Shown: positions 34,901 to 47,230 of the stretch, piece by piece
How the letters are laid out: every line of letters begins with the position of its first letter
How positions within the stretch are numbered: position 1 is the first letter of the stretch
Assembly: GCF_907164915.1 (NCBI RefSeq)
Contig: NC_061864.1
Location: forward strand, 6,221,389 to 6,285,388
Length of the DNA: 64,000 bases
Origin: Impatiens glandulifera
Lineage: Eukaryota; Streptophyta; Magnoliopsida; Ericales; Balsaminaceae
Direction: 5' to 3'
The notes under the pieces: model-generated
Seen by the model: the letters and a program-made list of their open reading frames with translations, nothing else
What the model was told of the DNA's origin: nothing
Database searches by the model: none
Position numbers and translations under genes: made by a program

Positions 34901-36863
34901 ACAAAATACAGATTTTTCAGAAATACCGGTTATTACTGAAACTTCTGTTTTACAAGACGAGGAAAAAAGGGGCATAAGACAAAGAAATCCCCCTATTTGG
35001 TTAAATGATTATGTTGTGAATACTACTTCAAAATTATCTGAAAATGATAGAACATTATATACTCCTAATACTTATCCATATGTTTCTAAGTGTGATGATG
35101 ATGAATATTTAGAATTTTTAGGAAATATTTCTATGGTTAAAGAACCACATTCATATAAAGAAGCTTCAAAATTATCTCACTGGAAACAAGCTATGGAAGA
35201 AGAGCTTTTTGCTCTAAAGAAAAATGAAACCTGGATTTTAACTCAACTTCCAAAAGGTAAAAAAGCAATCGGATGTCGATGGATTTACAAAACCAAATTA
35301 AATCCAAATGGTTCAGTTTCAAAATACAAAGCGCGTTTGGTTGCAAAGGGTTACAATCAAGTAGATGGGATTGATTTTCACAGCAGCTTCTCCCCGGTAG
35401 CCAAAACGGTAACAGTCAGATTATTTTTTGCTTTAACTGCTGCTAATAATTGGATTTTGCAGCAATTTGATGTTAACAATGCATTCCTTCATGGTGACAT
35501 TGAAGAAGATGTATATATGATTCCACCTGAAGGTTATAAGGATGCATCTCCAAACCAGGTTTGTAAACTTAAAAGGAGTTTATATGGTCTAAAACAAGCA
35601 TCTAGGCAATGGAATTTAGAATTCTCAAAATGTCTTATTGATTATGGTTTTCTACAATCTGTTCATGACAATTGCCTATTTACTTTACAGACTAATAAAT
35701 CCTTTGTTGCATTATTGGTGTATGTAGATGATATCTTAATTGTTGGAAATGATTTAGACAAAATTAATCTGATAAAATAATATCTTAATAGGAAATTTTC
35801 TATTAAAGACTTGGGCAATGCAAAATATTTTTTAGGATTGGAAATACATAGGAAAAAGTCTGGGATATATGTTAATCAACGAAAGTATATTTTAGATATT
35901 ATGGCTGATACAGGTTTAACTGGTTGTAAACCAGCTACAGTCCCAATGATTAAAGGTGTGAAATTAAACTGCAAATCTAGTTCTACTTTGACTGAACCAG
36001 AAAAGTTTAGAAGGCTTGTCGGGAGATTAATATATTTAAATTTTACACGACCCGACATTGCCTTTAGCGTTCAATAGCTAAGCCAATTCATGCATGAACC
36101 ACTGCAAATACATTGGGAAGCAGCCCTTCAAGTAGTGAGATACCTGAAGGGGACACCTTCTTTGGGATTATTTTATCCTAGTAATTCTAACAAGTTACTT
36201 GAGAGTTTTTCAGATGCAGATTGGGCGACATGCACAGATAGTCGACGATCACTTACAGAATACTGTATAAAATATGGTGATGCATTAATCTCATGGAAAA
36301 CGAAAAAAACAAAACACAGTTTCTAGATCTTCAGCAGAGGCAGAATATCGTAGCATGGCAACCACTGTTTGCGAACTTAAGTGGATTTCCTTTTTACTCA
36401 AAGACTTGCAGATTCCAGTACAACTACCAATTCCATTACGCTGTGACAATCAAGCAGCGATTCATATTGCCGAAAACCCAGTCTTTCACGAACGAACCAA
36501 GCACTTGGATATAGATTGTCATCTCGTTCGAGACCAATTTAAACAAGGGTTCGTTCTTCCACAACACGTGTACTCAAAAGTCCAACAAGCAGATATTTTT
36601 ACAAAACCGTTGGAGCATACCGCATTCTATTCACTTAGAGACAAGATGAATCTAAGAGATCTTTATCTTGAGGAGGGGATCTTAGATTAATTAATATTGT
36701 TTTATTATAGTAGGACCAATTTGTAAACATTATTAAAGTTTAAGGACTATATTTCTTTTATATCAAATATAGATAGCAGAGAGATAGCGGTGGTTGAGGC
36801 TATCACTTTTCATTTTGTAACTTCTGTTTTCTCAAATCCCTAATTTGCTCTCTCAAATTCACA
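31997..36863 (+). mobile_element. Decayed Ty1-copia retrotransposon with LTRs and target duplication
   Basis: The 5' LTR at 31997-32180 and 3' LTR at 36680-36863, each 184 bp (TCTTAGATTAATT...AATTCACA), differ at two bases. The primer site TGGTATCAGAGC follows the 5' LTR directly. The purine tract GAGGAGGGGA precedes the 3' LTR. The target duplication is GATTC (31992-31996 and 36864-36868). The single unoccupied GATTC is visible in the related sequence at about 45890 (GGATGCGATTCCGTGCGAAA). The coding region is broken in four places, so the element is not autonomous now, although the LTRs are young. Confidence 0.95.
32180..36690 (+). pseudogene. Broken copia gag-pol of element 2
   Basis: The gag part starts at an ATG straddling the LTR/primer-site boundary, or at a later ATG near 32319. 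A frameshift near 32600-32620 separates the first ~150 codons from the main 1052-codon frame (32622-35780). That frame holds the rest of Gag, a C-x2-C-x4-H-x4-C knuckle (C-I-N-C...H...C, about 33160-33200), protease D-S-G-A-S-C-H, integrase H-x4-H/C-x2-C and D-D-E (M-D-V-W-G, T-D-N-G-N-E-F, N-G-V-V-E-R-K), and reverse transcriptase Y-V-D-D. In-frame stops follow at 35778 (TAA) and 36075 (TAG). A frameshift in an A-run near 36304-36312 shifts the RNase H part. It lacks the Gln-rich segment of the intact copia and belongs to a different lineage. Confidence 0.9.
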
Positions 36864-37475
36864 GATTCCATGCGAAAGAGTACGATTGGAAGAAAAAAAA
36901 CGAGGGAAATAGAGGACTCCATTGCTGATTGTTTGCTGCTGCTACTACCGAGAAGGAAGGAGGAGAAGTTGCCGGTGGTCCAACTCCAAATCCAGCTGCA
37001 TTTTGTCTTCTTATCTTCTAAAGAGAATCCAAGGTCTATTTACTGCTTTCAATGATTAGAATAGGATGAATACATGATATTAATGGCTTAGATAACTCGT
37101 ATTTCTGTTCTAGTTGTTTAGCTTGTAATAGATCTTCGTATCAATGCAATTAGACGAGTTTTTATGAAACAATGACTTAAGATCTTTGGATTTTCCAAAA
37201 TGCTTGGCTTAGATTTTGGCTCTAAATTGTTAGATGATTTGTTAGACAGGTTCTAACTAATCTAGATTGAATTGATTTAATGTTTTGATAAGTGATATGA
37301 ATAAAAATATCTAAGGTGTCAAAGTTGAATTTCAGAAAACGAATTTCTTAAAACTTGATGGAAATTTGAGCATACCTTGCAATTTAACCGATGGAATGAA
37401 TTGAAAACTTACCAAATTTAAGTTCTACATGTTGTCTAAGATTGTGTAAACTTAGTGGCACCTATATAACACATG
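36864..37475 (+). repeat. Right part of the dispersed duplicated sequence
   Basis: From CCATGCGAAAGAGTACGATTGG onward it matches 45890-46480 with many substitutions and some indels (for example TTGTAATAGATCTTC, CTTAAGATCTTTGGATTTTC, TGTGTAAACTTAGTTG-like blocks). The match ends near CCCCTATCTAAC / CACCTATATAAC. About 130 bp near 36905-37020 differ in the two copies. Confidence 0.85.
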
Positions 37476-38600
37476 TTGAACATTGATCAAAATCAGAGCT
37501 GAAATCAGATCTGAAAACAAAAATAAACAGATTGTTTTGTCATTTTGTGGATTAGAGCAAGCAAGTCGGGAGGTTACACTGTCCGGATCAAAGGTAATTC
37601 CATGATTGTGCTTTGAATTATTTGATTCTTTGAACATGACTTGATGTGATGATTGCAATGTATGCTTTCTTCAGTTAAGTTGATTGGCATGAGTATGGTC
37701 AGATGATCAAATTGAATTGATGAAATCATGTTTGAATTGCATGTTCAAGTGCTTCCAATTGATGACTCTAGTTCAATGATTGTGATAAATGTGCTTACAT
37801 GCTTAACTTGATTTCATTGAAGTTGATTATTTGATTTGCATGATGATTGATGAATTGAATTTGTTATGCTTAAATGGAATTTTTTAGGAAGATTTATTCG
37901 CCTGCTATATCCATTGAATATTATTGATTGGTGTTATTGATTATCATTGCTCTTCATGCTTTACCTTACTTATGGTATTTACCCTCTGAGCCTTGTTAGA
38001 TGAACTAGACTTAGGATCAAAATGATTGAATAATGCATTTAGGACTTCATGCCTAGATCATTTAAGATGAACCTTTAAGTGTAGCATTTTCCTACAAAAC
38101 TCGGGAGAACCTCATCATGCAAGAAAGCTTCAGGATCACCGTTATGCAAGGAAGCTTCAGGATCACCGTCGTAAGAGAAGCTTGAAGCCTGAAGAAGACA
38201 TCCATTCAATGATCACTCATTCGTAGTGCAAATATTAGACCTTATTCTCGAGGCCTGACCTTTCTCATGCAGGCGAATTGGATGCATTCCATCATTTCAT
38301 TCCAAAACCCATTAGGCTCAATCCAAATTCTTTCAGTCTTTCTTTCTCAAAAAACTTCCCAAACATCATAAAAATATAAAATAAAGGGCAAATAAACACT
38401 TAAACTAGACAAGTACTTAATGTAGAAACTATTTTCGGACGGGCACATGGGGTGTTTTTCCCTACGGGTAACTAAACACCGGACCCATCAACATCAGGTT
38501 TGCCCAACTCTTGCTTTCACTTTCTTCCCAACAATTCCCATTCCCACTCATATTATATCATATAAAAAAGAAAAAAATATATTTAGATGGATGTTGGATT
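37476..38600. other. Intergenic DNA, no gene seen
   Basis: No gene recognised. A short two-copy repeat (ATGCAAG-AAGCTTCAGGATCACCGT) lies at about 38128-38170. The right end merges into the duplicated kinase/chitinase block. Confidence 0.5.
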
Positions 38601-38604
38601 GCAG

Positions 38605-38711
38605 GAGAAGGAATGGTAAAGAAAGGAGATCAGGTGGCAATTGTCCAGAGCGATAGAAAGCCTATCTGGCTTTTCCTGTCCACTCATAATATCCAGGTCA
38701 GGGAAGTCTAG
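38605..38711 (+). pseudogene. Isolated last exon of plastidial pyruvate kinase, copy C
   Basis: It matches exon 12 of the intact gene, in inverted orientation: a GGATTGCAG acceptor, then a stretch reading G-M-V-K-K-G-D-Q-V-A-I-V-Q-S-D-R-K-P-I-W, ending [10 protein letters not shown] and a stop. One base is missing near the exon start and there are substitutions (G-R to D-R, R-F-Q to L-F-L). No other kinase exon is upstream, so the left duplication breakpoint lies just before it. Downstream sequence continues to match the kinase 3' flank and the chitinase 3' flank in order. Confidence 0.9.
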
Positions 38712-39236
38712 TTGAAATCCCCAAAATCCTTATTTGATCATCCTGAGTGTGGAAGAATAACTCAGGTTGGTTTTATTCTTTGTTCTTGTGATGCATCTAT
38801 ACTTGTTAACTTTATCATTCTCCTCCCATGTTGGTGTTATATGAATGGTTAAAAAAATGTTGATTTTAGTGTGGTAGTAGTACTAGGAGGAGGTGGATAT
38901 TAGCTTGTTCAATTTTGTACTGCTGTTTTAAATTGATTTAAGAATTAGGTTGTTTGATTGGTATGCTATGCTATGCTATGCTATATTATATGCCACAACA
39001 AAATTATTTGTATAAACACAGCTTACAAGAAAGAAGAAACAAATCACTTAATTATCACAAATGATAATTAGGAACTCCAGACACGCTCAACTCAATCGCA
39101 CTCCATTAGCAGCAAAAAAAACACACCTCAATCATACGAAACCCGGATAGGGAAATCGCACTCACTCACTCACTTGCGTGCTTGTAAAAAAGATGAGATT
39201 ATGTGAAAACTGCACAGTTAGCAGCTAGCTAGCTAG

Positions 39237-40160
39237 CTAGATGTTGATTTGGTCGGTATAGCCAGTCTTATCATCCCAGAACTTGGACCAGACCATGACT
39301 CCTCCGAACCTGGCCGACTTGGTCACCACAGGCAGGATCTCCGACTTCAGGACATCGGCGGGAATGAAGCCTCTTTGAGCCACCTGGGGAGATGCTGGCA
39401 GACCCAGATATATCTTTCCTGCGGGAATCATTGTGGTCCATGTCTCCCACGAATTCACAAACTCGCCTATGTTTCCATTATAGTCGCACTGGCGGTTATT
39501 GGTAGTGGAATAGTAGGAGGATTGAATGGAAACAAAATCAAACAATCCCGTATTAATTGCACGCCCCATTGATGTGCCCCCCGGAGTTGGACAAGGATGT
39601 GCCGCACCCAGATAAAGCTTTCCAGTACTAGAAGAAGAAGAAGAAGAAGTGTTGTTGTAATTTGATAGAAACTTAGCCAAGTCATCATAGTATGGGAGGT
39701 CCTGCTGCTGGATCATGAATTGTATCCCGTCCAGGACGGCGTTACCAAGTGGCCGTGATTCCGATCGGCCGCCGAGAAAGTTGTTCCACAGGTATATGGA
39801 GACGTTTTTGGCGTCATCCCTTGAGGATAGAGCATAACTCCCCCCAATGGCGAGCATGACTTTAATTCCACGTTTCTGGCAAAAGCGGATATCATCGCTC
39901 ATGTTGCAGGTGCTGTTTGTGGTTGTGGGGTTGCTGCAGTGGCTGGTGAGGTTGAGTCGGGGGACTCTACCGGAACCGAAATCGGTGAGGAAAGCTATGT
40001 TGATGTGTGCGTATTTTCCAGTTGCGCATGCGCTAGCCAGTGTTCCCTCCTCGTCCCCATTCTGTCCCCAATACGTTACGACTTGGTCGGAGGAAACGCC
40101 GGAAGCAGGAAAGAGGAGGAGCGGAGCTAGAAACAGGATAAACATGGTAGAAGAAACCAT
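39237..40160 (-). CDS. Class III chitinase-like protein, copy C, catalytic motif lost
   Basis: GH18 class III-like protein of 307 aa. The start at 40160 gives a classic signal peptide (M-V-S-S-T-M-F-I-L-F-L-A-P, cleavage near A-S-G-V-S-S); an in-frame ATG at 40232 lies upstream of the TATA box. It is the best preserved of the three. All six cysteines, the M-L-A-I-G-G-S loop, a long Ser run in the middle and the end G-V-M-V-W-S-K-F-W-D-D-K are present. The catalytic motif still reads DGIQFMIQ, with Gln/Met/Gln where active enzymes have Asp/Asp/Glu, so no chitinase activity is expected. Glycosylation sequons NLT, NST and NMS are present. The gene is inverted relative to copies A and B. Carbohydrate binding or inhibitor function is possible but unproven. 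Confidence 0.88.
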   Translation of the reverse strand: MVSSTMFILFLAPLLLFPASGVSSDQVVTYWGQNGDEEGTLASACATGKYAHINIAFLTDFGSGRVPRLNLTSHCSNPTTTNSTCNMSDDIRFCQKRGIKVMLAIGGSYALSSRDDAKNVSIYLWNNFLGGRSESRPLGNAVLDGIQFMIQQQDLPYYDDLAKFLSNYNNTSSSSSSSTGKLYLGAAHPCPTPGGTSMGRAINTGLFDFVSIQSSYYSTTNNRQCDYNGNIGEFVNSWETWTTMIPAGKIYLGLPASPQVAQRGFIPADVLKSEILPVVTKSARFGGVMVWSKFWDDKTGYTDQINI

Positions 40161-40199
40161 TTTGTTGTTGTTGTCGTCTTTGTTGGTAAAGAGATGAAA

Positions 40200-40214
40200 T
40201 CTATTATATAGACA
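40200..40214 (-). promoter_or_regulatory. TATA box of chitinase-like copy C
   Basis: CTATATAATAG on the minus strand lies about 40-55 bases upstream of the start codon at 40160, implying a very short 5'UTR of roughly 10-25 nt. Copies A and B instead appear to have a spliced leader. Confidence 0.5.
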
Positions 40215-40239
40215 TCCTAATCCTTTATACATTAAAAAA

Positions 40240-43200
40240 GTATGAATTATATGCTCCCGTCGTCATCTCTGATAATAATATTACTAAAATACATGTATAG
40301 CCCCTTACTTCGATTGATGTTGAGCACGTGTAGCCTTTTTGAAAAGTATGACCTATTATAGTTTTATCTTACATTATTCTCAAACTCATTATAGTAACTA
40401 AAAGTCTATAACATAAAAACAGTTATTCATTTTTAAACCAAAAAATATTATTAGAATATTTATTTTACAACAACTATATATAATAATTTTTTGATTTAGT
40501 AACCCGAATATCCATTTTTTTTAATTTTTTATTTTGTAACGGATTATTGTTTTTTTTTTCATTTTTTAATCTGTCTTTTATTTAAAAAAAATGTTTTTAT
40601 TAATTTTTAGTTTTTTTTTTTTATTAATTTTGTTTATTGTTATAAATTTATGATATAAAAATATATAAGATTAAAAAAAAGTTAAATATATAGACAAATT
40701 ATATAATAAAAATTAAACTAAAATTTAAACTTATAAAATTCAATTAAATTCAAAGTTAAATAACCAAATTAAAATTTTAAACAAATTTTGAGTTTTGAAC
40801 ACTTGTTGGAGAGAGAGAGTTTGATAGAAAACGAATTATGTTTGAGAATAGACGTGGGTTAGAGTGTTTTAACCTATTTTGAGTTTAAATATGGGTGTGA
40901 ATTTGATAAGTTCTTATCTTCTTAAGTAGTTAAAAAAAATGATATGATAAGATAAATAATTTTAGATAAAATTTCAAAAAACAAAACAAAATCAGCGGCA
41001 GAGATAGTGAGTAATTTCACCCCCATCATGTCCTGATTTTGAGAATTAAGGAGATATAAGGTAGAAGGTAAAAAAAATTGAATGGTGTTATGGGGAAGTT
41101 AATTTTTTTTTTTTATGTTTTGTTTTATTTGAATAGAATAATGTGAATTAAAAAATTAATAATCCTAGAGATAGAGATAGAGAATATATTCATTTTGACA
41201 ATTAAAGAATAATTTGACGCCATCATCCGGTTTGTAAAAAATTGAATTGACACTTGAATATATTTTATAGACACTTCTTGAGTTACAGGCGGAAGTGGGG
41301 ATTCGGGTCGGGTAGGACTTGTTCATTGGGGGTAACTGGGATTATTTGAATAATCAATTAAAACAAAAAATCATACTCACTCCCTTATCTTTTCAAATAA
41401 TACCCAAGTCGGAACAAGTATATATTGACATTCTTCACTGATTATATTATATAGTAAATTAACTTAGTTTATTATTTAAAACTCAATTATATATATTTTT
41501 TTAATATTATAATTTATTATTAAATATATTTTAAATTTAATTATTTATATTTTTAAATGGTATATTTACACTATTAAATTATTATTTTTATACAATATAA
41601 TTATTATCATAATTTTAATTATATTTAATTTCTATCTTTTATATTTTAATATTTGTAAAAAATTAAATATCATATTAAATTATATTTATTTTATAAAATT
41701 AATAACTTTTTTACATTTTTAAATTTTAATTTAGTAAATAATAGTATATGAAAAAGGGAAAAAAATGTCAAAACTAACTTATTATAATTAAAATAGATAA
41801 AGTAGATTATAATAATTTTTATTTATTATTAAAAAAATATTATAGATATATTAAAAAAGTATTTATAAAAATATTAAATGATAATAACAATTATTATATT
41901 ATATATAAATAATTAAATTTAAAATATATTTAATAATAAGATATAATATTAAAATAAATATAATAACTTATAGTATACTAGATCAAAAATAAATAAATAA
42001 AATATATTAGTTTGGGAAGACCAATTTAAACAATCAAATTTGAAAACTCTTTTGGAAAAGTTAATTATAAATTATAGCATGAATTTGGTGTTATAATCTC
42101 TAAAATAAATTTACAGACTTAAAAAATAATATTTCTTATCAACAAATTTATACTCTCTATCATTTTAATTAAACCTCCTCTTATTATAGTAAGCTTTTGA
42201 TTTTCATCGCTCTAACTTGAAGAGCTGTCTTATATTACGTATTTTGGAGTTTTTTTAATTCATTTCTCTTATTACATAATGTCTACTTACATAATTACAT
42301 TATTTATTTTAATATTAAAATTCCTTTATTTTATTTTTATTAAATTTTATTTTTAATATGAATTTACATTTTATAAAAGCCTATAAAAATGTTTAAAAAA
42401 ACTTGATCAAACTATCTCTTAGAGTTGATGGTTTGGAGCTTAATTGAACATGTGATGTTTTATTAAGTATTTTATGAGTTTTGTTTTTTTAATTTTAATA
42501 AAATGTTGAGTTATTTAAAATAAATTATTAAAAAAAATTGTCTTTGTCTTTGAAAGTTAAATTTAATAATAAAAAAATATTGATTCAATAAAAGCAATTT
42601 AAAAAAAGAAACCCAAAAAATGATTCCCAAAAAAACTAAATACGGCAATTTATCAAACGAGCTTATATAATATTCTAATCGTCTTTAATCTAAGCAATAA
42701 AGAACGAGATTATATAAAGAATTAGTCAAGCAAATATATCTCAATTTACAAATTAAACAGATAGTAAGCTGAATATAATTGTGAAAATAAAATAAAATAA
42801 AAGAATTATATTGAACATTTCTCACTACATTAAATATCATTTGTCAATAATTAATATAAAATACTTTATTTAAAGTATAATTCCACAAATTACAAAAACC
42901 GGATAGTTATACCATAACACAGATAGAATGCATCCACATTTAATTAAGTTTAAAACATCTTTATATGTTTGAAATTGTTTTTGATTTTTTTTTATAATTA
43001 ATGTAAAATTATTGATTGTCTAAACTTTCAACTAGGTTCTTTCTCAAATTTGGGTTAAAGTTTATTTCGACTAATAGATACACTTCGTTTTCAAATATTC
43101 GTCGTTTTGGTGTAATATATTGCGGGTTTTGTACTACGATAACATATTTTAAATTTTGTACATTTTAACTATATGACTGTACAATTTTTCTCTTTCAATA

Positions 43201-45715
43201 CTAACAAAATTTTAATTGTTTAAAGATGATTTTGGAATACAAACACAAAATATTTTAATATAGAGAAGACGAATGAGTAGCAATCTTGTCGTCGTCTTAG
43301 TCTTAATAGTCTGCAACATCGTTGTGTGGAAATAAAACAGAACAAATACGTCGTGGTCGTTTGAGAATAAAGTTGAATAAATCATCTGAAGAAGATGGTG
43401 GTGAAAATTTTACCCACAATAGGACTTAAAAATAGATACACCTAATGTTTTTTATAATATTTTAAATAATTTTCAATATTTATGATGTAAATTTAAATAA
43501 AAATAAATATATAATGATCAATTTCAAACAAAAATAAATGTATAAATAATTATTTCAAATAAAATGAAAAATATAAAAAAACAAAATCATGTAAATAATT
43601 AAATAAATATAAAAAACATTATACACAAAAGTGATATTTCTTATTATTGTTTAGTTAAAATAAAAACATGCAAATAACTAATAATTGAAATAAATAAAGC
43701 CTATTCAAAATATGTTAAATTAACTTTTTTTAAACAAAATAATTATCCATAATAATTATTTTTATAAAAATTGTCTAGGCATATTAAAAGATAATGCGAT
43801 CATTTACACTTACAATGATAAGAGAAAAAAAAACACAAATGGAATGATTACGATCTAGTTTAACAATTATTTTCTAGTCATATGGACCACTAAAAAATAA
43901 CCTATATATATATATATATAGTTCTGTCCTATTATTTGGCTCTTTCAAAACTTCTCATCAAGTATGTTTATAAACTTGAATTTGAGTAAAATTATTTAGC
44001 TTGGTAACTAATGAAATCCAGTTCCTCTCCTTGTTTTGATAATATTCTTCCAAGTTTATTATAAATTACTTTTCTCTACATCTCAAAATGATAGATTTGC
44101 AAAGAATATATGTATGTATTATAAAGTCTTTTCCATTGTGTTTTGATTTTTAAATTTATTTGGCCTTCTATTCATTATTTTTACCATTTTTAAATCTCAT
44201 TTTTCCTATTATTATTTATCATAACTTTTTATTTAACCTAATGAATTTCTTTATTATCAAAATTGGTTTGCTACAAGAAATTATTTATTGGGAAAATAAT
44301 TCAGTTAAAAATTGAAATTGGGAATTTGAAAACATTAATAGGATAATTTGAGAGTGATTGTAATTTATTTTAATTAAACCTTTCATTGTGATAAAAGTTT
44401 AGCTCTACATCCTTAAATATACTATTTATTTTTTCATAATAAAAAGTTAAACATCTATTTTTTTTTGTATCTTCTTGTGGGATGTCAAGATATTCTACCT
44501 TAACTAAAAAAATTATTTATTATTTTAGAGAGGTTTGTTGATCTCATATAGTGTATGTTGATTAAAGGTTTTGAAAATTATATTTCAAAATTACAAAAAT
44601 TATATATATAATAAAGTTATATCAATAACAAATATATATATAATATAATTTAAAAAACATACTAATATATATAATTAAAAAAATAAATGTATTTACAAAA
44701 TTTATTTAACTTTTCTAAAATAAAAAATTATATTAATATATATCTATATATAATTTAAAAATATATTTAAGTTTGTTATATATATATATATAATATTTTA
44801 ATAATTTTAAGATTTATATATATATATATATATATATATTAAATTTAAGTATATTTATATATATAATAAGATATTTTAATAATTAAAAAAATATGAGAAA
44901 GAATACAACTTAAAATATATATTTTTTAATTAAATTATCAAATAAAAAATTAAAAAGAGTGAAATCACTCTTAATATATTTTGAGAAAAAGACATTTAGA
45001 ATTAAAAAATTGATGGGCATCTTTATATATCTATCTATATATATATATTGAGTTTGATCTTGTTAATGTGTTTTTCATTTAGTCATTATTAAATTGTTTT
45101 ACATATTTATTGTGCATGTTAAGTAAACAAAGTCTTAATTTTTTTTATAAGAAGTTGAATTGTTCAAATCTTTATCAAATTAATTAAAGCTCCAATTAAA
45201 ATAAAAATATTTATTTGACTTAAAACCAATCAATCTAAGTATGTAATTTATTTATTTAAAATTTTATGTTAGATTTATGATATAGGTTATTTTAATTATT
45301 ATTTTCTAACTCAATGTGTATTTAATTTAGTAATTTACTATAAATAAAAATAAGCATATTAATAATAAGTAATGTTATATCTTAATAGCCTTTTATATAA
45401 TTTGACTGGTAAATTTTATATAAAATTTAGTATTTGAAATTATTTTGTTAAAATTATTTTTCTTCACACCTATATGGGATCCCCTATATGATGTTGTCTA
45501 TTTATTTGATTGTTCCTCCTACAATTACAATGCAAAATTAATTATTTAATTTTTCTTTTTAAATGCTTTTCAATATATAAAAATTAAATTTTAAATTCAC
45601 TTAACTTTAAAATATAGATGACCATCAATTTTACATATCAAAATCAATTCAAAATTAATTGAATTTGAACTAATTCTATTTAAATAATATTGTGTTTATA
45701 TTTTTTTTACTGTTC
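40240..45715. other. Long AT-rich intergenic DNA, no gene seen
   Basis: Over 5 kb without a recognisable coding frame, RNA gene or complete transposon. It has short AT runs (for example 43905-43920 and 44815-44840). It may contain old, unrecognisable transposon remains. Confidence 0.6.
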
Positions 45716-45721
45716 ATTGAT

Positions 45722-46480
45722 TGCATATGGAAGAACAAAGAAACGGCACCGTTTCAGAAAAAACTGAAGAAGAACAAAGAAAGAAGAAAAACGTTCCTGG
45801 TTCGCGAAGGGGGAGCACGACCGCGGCAGCCGCACGAGGAGATCGAACTTGGGGCTGGAAACTGAGTCTAGACCATTCCTGGATGCGATTCCGTGCGAAA
45901 GGGTACGATTGGAAGAAAAAAAAGTAGAGTTGCTCTGAGGGTCGACACTTCTGCTGGCTGGTTGCTACCTAGACCGGCTACTACAGTTTACAGGTACCCG
46001 AGAGCTAAAAAACGAGGGAAATATTGGCTTAGAAAGATAATCCAAGGTCTATTTACTGTTTTTAATGATTAGAAAGGATGAATACATGATACAATTGCTT
46101 ACATAACTCCTATATATATTCTAGTTGCTTAGCTTGTAATAGATCTTCATATCATTGCAATTAGACGAGTTTTGATAAAACAATAACTTAAGATCTTTGG
46201 ATTTTCCAAAATGCTCGGATTAGATTTTAGTTCTAAATTGTTAGATGATGTGTTGGACTGGTTTCTAGCTAATCTAGATTGAATTGTTTTAAATGTTTGA
46301 TAAGTGATATGAATCAAAATCTCTAAGGTGTCAAAGTTGAATTTTAGATAACGAATTGCTGAAAAATTGATGGAGATTTGATCATATCTTGCAATTTAAC
46401 CGATGGATTGAATTGAAAACTTGCCAAAATCAAAGTTCTACATGTTTTCTAAGATTGTGTAAACTTAGTTGCCCCTATCT
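45722..46480 (+). repeat. Uninterrupted relative of the sequence split by copia element 2
   Basis: It matches 31836-31996 joined to 36864-37475, with no retrotransposon between, and so shows the empty insertion site (GCGATTCCGTGCG near 45887). A 68-codon frame at 45721-45927 (Lys/Glu-rich, ending in Lys codons) is open here but not in the other copy and resembles no family I know; it is probably not a gene. The unit may be a dispersed transposon or a duplicated gene start. Confidence 0.8.
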
Positions 46481-46486
46481 AACAAG

Positions 46487-46705
46487 ATGGTTGTCACTGG
46501 AGCGAGATTGAAGTGAATCTAAATGTTTTCATAGGCGCCACCATTTCGAACCTTCCCCGGCTTCACTACAATGGTTGTCATTGCAGCGAGATTGAAGTGA
46601 ATCTAAACGTTTTCATACGCGCCACTGTTTTTTGAACCTTCCCCGGTTTCACGACAATGGTTGTCACTGGAAGAAGTGAATCTAAACGTTTTCATAGAGA
46701 TTTTT
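46487..46705 (+). repeat. Tandem repeat, ~85-bp period, 2.6 copies
   Basis: Units begin ATGGTTGTCACTGG (46487), ATGGTTGTCATTGC (46571) and ATGGTTGTCACTGG (46657) and contain GAAGTGAATCTAAA-GTTTTCATA and GAACCTTCCCCGG. It lies between the dispersed repeat and the LTR fragment. On the minus strand it could be part of the leader of that retrotransposon. Confidence 0.85.
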
Positions 46706-46826
46706 TTTTTTAATAACTCAATAATCTGCTGGTGAAGTTGTCACTGGTTTGCTTATCTGCTTGAGCGCTCTTGTATCAGAAATAGTGAAAATTTGAGAGG
46801 TTGGCGGGAAGGTGGCTCTGCTACCA

Positions 46827-47147
46827 CTTTACAAGTTAAATGGTGAAAGGAGAGAAGGAAAAAAGAGAGAATAATGGAGAGATGCACATCTTTCTCTTCA
46901 TGAAAATATGAATATTTCGTTGATTACTGTAGCTACCTTTTATATCATAAGGACAACTGATTACTTCTGAACAGAAAATAAGCTAGCCCTAACAGATAAG
47001 AGGTTAACCCTAATATTGTGTTAAAACACTAAGGACAAACTGAAATAAAAGAAAGATAAGTTTGGGGACTATTTTAACAATTAAAGACAGTTGTCCCCAA
47101 TATTTGTCTTAATCCCTTTTTGATATGGAGCCCTAATGTGCCTAACA
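46827..47147 (-). mobile_element. Copia-type LTR with primer site, rest of element truncated
   Basis: On the minus strand the segment begins TGTTAGGCACATTAGGGC. It is followed at its other end by TGGTAGCAGAGCC (46826-46814), one base different from the usual tRNA-Met primer site. Only about 100-300 bp of internal sequence remain to the left and no second LTR was found. The LTR start lies 84 bp upstream of the ALG10 start codon, in divergent orientation. Confidence 0.6.
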
Positions 47148-47230
47148 GAATCAAACAGACGATATACATGGACTACTTCTTCCTCTTCAAATCATTTTGG
47201 TGATCGAATCTAGTCTCTAAAGAGAGAGGG

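Noticed and set aside
39249..40197. Plus-strand open frames of 60-116 codons
   Set aside because: They are antisense shadows of chitinase-like copy C.
45721..45927. Small Lys/Glu-rich protein gene
   Set aside because: The frame is not kept in the related copy at 31836-31996, and it has no recognisable domain.
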